A stretch of DNA of 12,537 nt from the NCBI GenBank assembly GCA_023488865.1, contig JAMDDG010000427.1:1-12537 (forward strand), read 5' to 3'. Of this stretch, positions 9,701-12,537 are shown one piece after another. The first letter of the stretch is position 1, and every line of letters begins with the position of its first letter. Position numbers and translations under genes: made by a program. This stretch comes from Bacteroidota bacterium (lineage in GTDB: Bacteria; Bacteroidota; Bacteroidia; Bacteroidales; Prolixibacteraceae). The notes under the pieces are model-generated. The model was not told the DNA's origin and made no database searches. It was given only the letters and a program-made list of their open reading frames with translations.

Positions 9701-10302
9701 AGGGTTATTTCCTGTGTTTTCATCCCTATAAATGAAAATACGAGTATTTGGGCATCGGCAGGCACAGATAGTTTGAACTGCCCATCGGTATCGGTAATTG
9801 TCCCGATGGTGGTGCCTTTCACAATAACCGTTGCTCCTGGGATGGGATCCCCTTTAATATCCTTAACCACCCCGGTTAGTTTCTTATCTGCCGCCATTAG
9901 TTCTTCTAAGGGCGCTGGCAGTTCTATAACACCGGTAACAGGATTACGTTTTCCAATACCAATCTGCCGGTCAAAAATCCGGTAGGTCAATTCGGACGAC
10001 TTAAAAATTTGATCTAAAATTTTATCAATTGTTTGACCTTCAACATTAACATCAATTTTTTGGTCCAAATCGACTACTTTGTCGTAGAAAACAAAAATAA
10101 ACTCACTCTGTTTTTCAACTTCACTGATCAAATCTCTCAACGTGGCATTCTTCAAATGAATAGACAATGTGGTCTGTGAATAACCACTATTGGCCATCAA
10201 TGATGCGGCAGAAATCAATAAAAACAGCAGACATAACTTCATTGTCAGCAATAATTTCTTCCAGTTCCTGTTCAAGGGAACAAAAAACTTGTTTTTTTTC
10301 AT
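6748..10302 (-). CDS. SusC/RagA-family TonB-linked outer membrane channel with STN signalling domain
   Basis: Outer-membrane active transporter, 1184 residues from the ATG at 10300-10302. The frame can be extended to a TTG at 10329, but MKKNKFF gives a standard signal peptide (about 1-43, ending NSGYSQ), so I chose the ATG. Domains in order: STN secretin/TonB short N-terminal domain, about 44-115 (LRDLISEVEKQSEFIFVFY); carboxypeptidase-regulatory-like domain, about 141-212 (GVVKDIKGDPIPGATV); TonB box, about 219-227 (DEVVVVGYG); plug, about 232-350, with ILVDGVERG, VENISILKDASATAVFG and GANGVILITTKRG; then the barrel, ending GVELTF with the aromatic terminal residue used for membrane insertion. 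The STN domain marks it as a sensor that signals to the FecR-like protein encoded 137 bp upstream. SusD follows after 12 bp. The imported glycan or glycoconjugate cannot be inferred. Confidence 0.96.
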   Translation of the reverse strand: MKKNKFFVPLNRNWKKLLLTMKLCLLFLLISAASLMANSGYSQTTLSIHLKNATLRDLISEVEKQSEFIFVFYDKVVDLDQKIDVNVEGQTIDKILDQIFKSSELTYRIFDRQIGIGKRNPVTGVIELPAPLEELMAADKKLTGVVKDIKGDPIPGATVIVKGTTIGTITDTDGQFKLSVPADAQILVFSFIGMKTQEITLGNQTILTIVLEEAIVGVDEVVVVGYGVQKKESIVGAISQTTNEQLMKSGNVTDLKQALTGQLPGVITVTASGEPGGVRRGESATSIYIRGQNTWNGGQALILVDGVERGMDNLDVSEVENISILKDASATAVFGVKGANGVILITTKRGTIGKPKLSFSYNATAVSVSKLPSKMDSYNAQQARNESIERETPLNEPSWADYIPYQLSKHFKVPQTAEDAYIFPNVDWQKAMFKDVSLSHRATLNIQGGTNFVNYFSSLSYLHEGDMMVKYDNHKGYDPNYDFDRFNFRNNLDFNVTKTTKLKVNLSGYYSQKNTINDYMSGVLGINPRTWAAVYAMPPDAYLPQYTDGRFGVSFKLPLELLPNPVAYFFNSGTVETRTVELNADFALEQNLDFITKGLNAKGSVYYDNSIQSNSGISENGTTIPDATGNTFEKYILWDLYTGPNQDPSEYTRLYPVISTNQFDWTVRPWFVRQEVISARTTPFPGLWSNIPVVRRLMYQFQINYARKFGLHNIGAMGVIKREEYANGSMFKNYREDWVFRTTYDYNSKYLFEMNGAYNGSEQFGPGYRFAFFPSVGLGWVVSNEKFFKVDWINRLKLRYSIGMVGDDKVSGGRWLYASQFAYGGAGRMNQNPNQTSPYSWYRESIVGNPDIHWEKALKNNYGFEMGLFNNTISLNYDYFTEDRTDILLAGSSRNIPPYFGATPPSTNLGQVKSKGHEIELKFQKRTTSGFNYYANLAISHTTNKILFRDDPPLLAAYQKAQGYTIGQSRSLIRSGFYNNWDEVYASVPTETNDLAKLPGFYNILDFNADGLIKGSDDSAPYGYSSVPQNTFNLSLGADYKGFSVMVQFYGVTNVSRSVPLNNFANYQDVVFNQVSDYWSKDNPNATAYLPRWKTQGQNIGDFWLFDASYLRLKTAEIAYTFQGKLVKNAGLSSLRIYLNGNNLFFWSDLPDDRESSAQEGSGDASQGTYPTSRRINLGVELTF

Positions 10303-10309
10303 AAATTTG
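10302..10309 (+). promoter_or_regulatory. Candidate -7 promoter box for the antisense RNA
   Basis: TAAATTTG is an exact match to the Bacteroidota primary-sigma -7 consensus TAnnTTTG on the plus strand. It overlaps the start codon of susC on the other strand. No TTTG is seen about 19-20 bp upstream, so this is half a promoter at best. Confidence 0.3.
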
Positions 10310-10312
10310 CTT

Positions 10313-10404
10313 TCGATTTTAATTTGCAATTATTTAACAAGAACGTGCAGTTAAAACATTGGGCAGGTTATATTAGGAGTATAGCCTGTCTTTTTTGTTT
10401 TTTT
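10313..10404 (+). ncRNA. Candidate cis-antisense small RNA over the susC leader
   Basis: On the plus strand, TAAATTTG at 10302-10309 matches the Bacteroidota -7 box TAnnTTTG exactly, and a hairpin plus U-tract at 10362-10404 would end a transcript of about 90 nt. That RNA would be fully complementary to the 5' leader of the downstream STN-bearing susC. Antisense RNAs in this position, between an anti-sigma gene and a susC homologue, are known in Bacteroides fragilis (DonS type), where they repress the locus. Weak points: no TTTG lies at the expected -33 position, the start is estimated from the -7 box, and short AT-rich boxes arise by chance. The terminator is the stronger half of the evidence. 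Confidence 0.4.
10362..10404 (+). terminator. Plus-strand intrinsic terminator-like hairpin with U-tract
   Basis: The stem pairs 10362-10372 with 10380-10390 around a 7-nt loop. As plus-strand RNA all 11 positions pair, two of them as G-U wobbles (10363 with 10389, 10368 with 10384). As minus-strand RNA those two become A-C mismatches. It is followed at once by T6 G T7 (10391-10404). No accepted plus-strand gene ends here, so it would end an antisense transcript. On the minus strand the stem is preceded, not followed, by the homopolymer run, so it should not stop the sus mRNA. Confidence 0.6.
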
Positions 10405-10439
10405 ACATAGAAATAGTTTTTAATCCCGCATAGGCATAC

Positions 10440-11636
10440 TTATTTAATTTTAGCTGATAATATTATATTCCCATCAATTATTTTATAATCAACCGGAGCT
10501 ATGAAACTGATAACATCAAAAACTTCCCGGCATTCAGTTTTAAGGTCCAACTTCCCTGTCAGGGTCATATCTTTCACTTTATCATCATTAAACTGAATAT
10601 TCACATCATAATATCGCGATAATTTTCTGGCTATATTATCGATTCTCTCGTTTGTACAATACATCCAGCCATCTTTCCAGGAGACGTATTCCAGCACATT
10701 GGCTTTCCCAAGGGAGGATTTTTCGGTAGCATTGTCCAAGGTAAATAATTCACTTTCTTTCATCACTATTTTTTGCGACTTCACGATAGCCTGTACGCTA
10801 CCTTTCACAAGAACGATTGTAGAGTTGGTTTCATCAGGATATGATTTAATATTAAATTCGGTACCCAATACCTTAACGTCCAAATGGCCGGTTTTCACAA
10901 TAAAAGGCCAACCGGCATCATGAGCGACGTCGAGATATGCCTCTCCGCTGATATAGATTTCCCTTGACTTTTTATTGAATGTCACCGGATAAATCACCTG
11001 GCTCCCTGAGTTCAGATATAACCTGGTGCCATCTGAAAAGGTCAAACTGGACCGTTTGCCTTTGGGTACTAACAATTGATTAAATGCTTCCTTGTCCGGA
11101 TTATTAGGAGAGGATGTTTCATTGTTGAAAGTCACAGAATCAACCAGGATCTCTCCATTCTGATTATACCTGATGGAAGGATCTTTAGTGGCAAACCGTT
11201 TTTCAGAATTGTCGGAAAGAATCAGTTTAACCTCATTCCCTTCAGGTTCCATCATTGTCATGGAAGTATAATTTACGGATGTATTCCGATTTTCAATTAT
11301 CCGGAACAATACCCCAACACTAATACCAATGATTAAAACAATAGATGCCGCGACAGACCAGGCATTCATGAACCTGACCTTTCGTTGAGGGTTTAGGGTT
11401 TTTGACTGGATATTTAACCAAACATTTCTGACATCGTCATCTTTTGGCCTCTTTTTTTCTGTCTGAAACTTCGCCAGGATGTATTTTGCCTGGTCAATAG
11501 ACTCTTTTTCTGAAGGATGGCCGGCAATATATTGTTTCCAATATTGATCACTCTCAGCAGTGGGATTCTTCACCCAGTCAACAAAGAATTGATCATCTAC
11601 GAAATCCTGAAATTTATTTTGTGGAACTGAATTCAT
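10440..11636 (-). CDS. FecR-family anti-sigma factor with DUF4974-like C-terminus
   Basis: A 398-residue inner-membrane regulator. Residues 1-85 form the cytoplasmic sigma-binding part, with an early FFVDWVKNP and a W-containing helical stretch (DQYWKQYIAG). One transmembrane segment lies at about 92-112 (AWSVAASIVLIIGISVGVLF). The periplasmic FecR domain spans about 187-283 and shows VPKGKRSSLTFSDGTRLYLN, GEAYLDV, and VKVLGTEFNI followed by VLVKGSV. The C-terminal module, about 315-395 (WKDGWMYCTNERI, YYDVNIQF), matches the DUF4974 region typical of Bacteroidota anti-sigma factors. Length is normal for the family. The family holds an ECF sigma factor at the membrane until the STN domain of a TonB-dependent receptor signals through it. 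Here that receptor is encoded directly downstream and the probable sigma upstream. The ATG at 11634-11636 is the natural start, and no strong Shine-Dalgarno is visible. Confidence 0.93.
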   Translation of the reverse strand: MNSVPQNKFQDFVDDQFFVDWVKNPTAESDQYWKQYIAGHPSEKESIDQAKYILAKFQTEKKRPKDDDVRNVWLNIQSKTLNPQRKVRFMNAWSVAASIVLIIGISVGVLFRIIENRNTSVNYTSMTMMEPEGNEVKLILSDNSEKRFATKDPSIRYNQNGEILVDSVTFNNETSSPNNPDKEAFNQLLVPKGKRSSLTFSDGTRLYLNSGSQVIYPVTFNKKSREIYISGEAYLDVAHDAGWPFIVKTGHLDVKVLGTEFNIKSYPDETNSTIVLVKGSVQAIVKSQKIVMKESELFTLDNATEKSSLGKANVLEYVSWKDGWMYCTNERIDNIARKLSRYYDVNIQFNDDKVKDMTLTGKLDLKTECREVFDVISFIAPVDYKIIDGNIILSAKIK

Positions 11637-11979
11637 TACAAAAATTTATTATTTACCCATAAATGAGAAAATAGGTCCTTTTGTAACCAATATTTTTCAT
11701 GTTTTTTTACCCTAAATACAAAAAAACAATCAAAATATTGCATATCAGATGTTTGACGGTTCAGTTGAAATAGTTGTGGGGAAAGTATCTTAACTTTTGA
11801 AGATTGGATAGTCAGATTGAATCTTCATTTGATATAGCAACATGGGATTGCTTTCACGAAGTTTCGGAATGGTGCTTGTTGTATCAAGAGAGGTGGATGG
11901 AACATTAAACCGTTGTGGGACGATAAGATCAGCGATCAGAAAAGAGCAAGAATTTAATTTATAATTACCTGTATATCAG
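11637..11979. other. Upstream region of the anti-sigma gene, no confident gene
   Basis: These 343 bp lie between the anti-sigma start codon and the repeat cluster. The first 120 bp (about 11641-11760) are AT-rich and are where a promoter for the anti-sigma gene would be expected if it is not read through from the sigma gene, but I found no convincing TTTG plus TAnnTTTG pair on the minus strand. Further out, two overlapping open frames exist: 61 codons on the minus strand without a start (11790-11975) and 40 codons with ATG on the plus strand (11842-11964). Neither is recognised, so I do not call either a gene. Confidence 0.6.
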
Positions 11980-12013
11980 CAGATTGCTTCGTCGTTCCGA
12001 CTCGCAATGACGG
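11980..12013 (-). repeat. REP-like unit 1 (minus orientation)
   Basis: Begins CAGATTGCTTC (11980-11990) and ends TCGCAATGACGG (12002-12013). Both ends are exact reverse complements of the ends of unit 2 (12154-12164 and 12125-12136), so units 1 and 2 form the outer arms of a large inverted repeat around the 25-bp stem-loop. Confidence 0.8.
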
Positions 12014-12028
12014 TATGCTGTTGATTTT

Positions 12029-12109
12029 GTGCGTGTGGAGAGAAGGAGGCGGGCGGTGATTCTGCCATTACCGAAAACTGATGACCCGCCTCCTTCTCTC
12101 CACACGCAC
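12029..12109. repeat. Perfect 25-bp inverted repeat with nested hairpin
   Basis: The left arm at 12029-12053 and the right arm at 12085-12109 are exact reverse complements over 25 bp. The purine-rich left arm contains GAGAGAAGGAGGCGGG. The 31-nt loop holds a second stem, CGGTGAT (12054-12060) with ATTACCG (12067-12073), which is 7 bp with one G-T wobble on the plus strand and a 6-nt loop. Neither strand has a T-run after the stem, so it is not a standard intrinsic terminator. It sits between REP-like units 1 and 2 and is probably the core of one composite element at 11980-12164. Confidence 0.9.
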
Positions 12110-12124
12110 CTCCAAAAAAATGAT

Positions 12125-12164
12125 CCGTCATTGCGACCGCGAGGCACGAGCGGGAAGCAATCTG
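12125..12164 (+). repeat. REP-like unit 2 (plus orientation)
   Basis: Runs from CCGTCATTGCGA (12125-12136) through CGAGGCACGAG to GAAGCAATCTG (12154-12164). It is the mirror partner of unit 1, and its middle differs from the other copies. Confidence 0.8.
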
Positions 12165-12208
12165 TCGCCTTCCCACTCCTCGCCTCGTCCAACGACCACT
12201 TACGGCAC

Positions 12209-12272
12209 CCGTCATTGGTACCACTGCCTGTCCCGATGATAATCGGGAAGGCACGAAGTGTGAAGCAATCTG
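12209..12272 (+). repeat. REP-like unit 3, interrupted by a small hairpin
   Basis: CCGTCATTG at 12209-12217 matches the start of the unit, and GGCACGAAGTGTGAAGCAAT followed by CTG at 12250-12272 matches its end. Between them lies an insert containing a 7-bp hairpin, TCCCGAT (12231-12237), loop GATA, ATCGGGA (12242-12248). The copy may be a variant subfamily or a unit with a second element nested in it. Confidence 0.6.
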
Positions 12273-12368
12273 AAGCATTACTTGAATCAAAAACTGTGCA
12301 GATCATACACAAATTTAGTAATCTGCTCCCTGTCATTCTCACATTGTGGCCAAATTTTTTGGGTTCTC

Positions 12369-12382
12369 ACTCGCAATGACGG
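12369..12382 (-). repeat. REP-like unit 4, truncated
   Basis: ACTCGCAATGACGG at 12369-12382 matches the CCGTCATTGCGAGT end of unit 1 in the minus orientation. The other half is not found nearby. A degenerate piece, CTGTCATTCTCAC, lies at about 12330-12342. It marks the edge of the repeat cluster, 23 bp from the stop codon of the sigma-like gene. Confidence 0.55.
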
Positions 12383-12405
12383 TCGCTAGTAGTTCAGTTG
12401 GAAGA

Positions 12406-12537
12406 TTAACTCTTTTTTAAGAAAGGTATTTTACAAATAATTGATAAAAGGATAATTATCTTAGTTGATATCGCTTTGCGTAATCTTTCCATTCCATGAC
12501 AAATTAAGTTTCGTGATGCCTGATAACTTAAATTCAT
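12406..12537 (-). CDS. ECF RNA polymerase sigma factor, C-terminal end (partial)
   Basis: The minus strand is open from the window edge for 43 codons to a TAA stop at 12406-12408. The peptide contains LSYQASRN, then NLICHGMERLRK, then a hydrophobic tail ending in PFLKKS. The spacing of S, N, I and a final LRK fits the recognition helix of sigma region 4 in ECF sigma factors, and Bacteroidota members often end with a short hydrophobic stretch after it. The ATG exactly at the edge is probably internal, since a whole ECF sigma is usually 170-200 residues and the rest would lie beyond 12537. The orientation matches the downstream FecR-like gene, its usual partner, and this context raises confidence. 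In the cell it would direct RNA polymerase to the sus promoter once released by the anti-sigma factor. The call rests on a short tail and context only; a chance open frame is possible. Confidence 0.66.
   Translation of the reverse strand: MNLSYQASRNLICHGMERLRKAISTKIIILLSIICKIPFLKKS

Larger units (their letters stand above)
11980..12382. repeat. Cluster of palindromic REP-like repeats between sigma and anti-sigma genes
   Basis: This stretch of about 400 bp is more GC-rich than its flanks. It holds four whole or partial copies of a unit whose ends read CCGTCATTGCGA and GAAGCAATCTG, in alternating orientation: minus, plus, plus, minus. A 25-bp perfect stem-loop and a 7-bp hairpin lie between the copies. 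Open frames over it on both strands (for example 11965-12342 minus and 12029-12379 plus) are shadows of the repeat: they overlap one another, have low-complexity composition and resemble no family I know. Units of this general type occur between genes in many bacteria, including Bacteroidota; that link is from memory and not a search. It is a non-coding mobile or REP-type array inserted between two genes that usually adjoin. Confidence 0.8.

Noticed and set aside
10303..10329. TTG start nine codons upstream for the STN-bearing SusC
   Set aside because: It would put MQIKIESKF ahead of a normal signal peptide. The ATG at 10302 gives the usual MKKN start.
11641..11760. Promoter of the TTTG / TAnnTTTG type for the anti-sigma gene
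   Set aside because: Near matches such as TTTTTTTG lie in A/T runs and lack an upstream box at the right spacing.
12029..12109. 25-bp stem-loop as an intrinsic terminator of the sigma gene
   Set aside because: No T-run follows the stem on either strand, and the loop is long.
11965..12379. Three overlapping open frames of 104-125 codons on both strands
   Set aside because: They lie over the palindromic repeat cluster, overlap one another, and have repeat-derived composition with no recognisable domain.
11980..12382. CRISPR array
   Set aside because: The copies alternate in orientation, vary in length and spacing, and have no regular spacers.

Overview
The window reads as part of a polysaccharide-uptake (Sus-type) locus from a member of the Bacteroidota. 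The evidence is two tandem SusC/SusD pairs, a FecR-type anti-sigma factor with a C-terminal DUF4974-like region, a SusC that carries an STN signalling domain, lipoprotein signal peptides on both SusD proteins, and AT-rich leaders without clear Shine-Dalgarno sequences. The signal-peptide style suggests an environmental group such as Marinilabiliales or Sphingobacteriales, but the sequence does not fix the order or genus. No glycoside hydrolase, lyase or peptidase is present, so the substrate cannot be named.

Every protein gene I accept is on the minus strand, so transcription runs from high to low coordinates. At the right edge (12406-12537) is the last 43 codons of what looks like an ECF sigma factor. 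A 769-bp gap follows (11637-12405), holding a cluster of palindromic REP-like repeats and a perfect 25-bp stem-loop. Next come the anti-sigma factor (10440-11636), a 137-bp leader, SusC with STN domain (6748-10302), SusD (4933-6735), a second and different SusC (1891-4899) and a second SusD (109-1869). Gaps inside the four-gene sus block are 12, 33 and 21 bp, so these genes are probably one operon. Positions 1-108 are AT-rich and hold a short tandem repeat.

Expected working model, from knowledge of the families: the STN-bearing SusC senses its ligand at the outer membrane and contacts the periplasmic part of the FecR-like protein. That protein releases the ECF sigma factor, which then transcribes the sus block. 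Each SusD lipoprotein lids its SusC channel, and TonB energy drives import. One sensor appears to serve two transport pairs, because the second SusC has no STN domain and has a shortened plug.

The most interesting signal is on the plus strand between the anti-sigma gene and susC. A terminator-like hairpin plus U-tract (10362-10404) folds better as plus-strand RNA than as minus-strand RNA, and it lies downstream of a match to the Bacteroidota -7 promoter box (10302-10309). Together they suggest a cis-antisense small RNA of about 90 nt over the susC leader, the position and arrangement of DonS-type antisense RNAs in Bacteroides polysaccharide loci. The second notable feature is the repeat cluster that separates the sigma gene from its anti-sigma partner.
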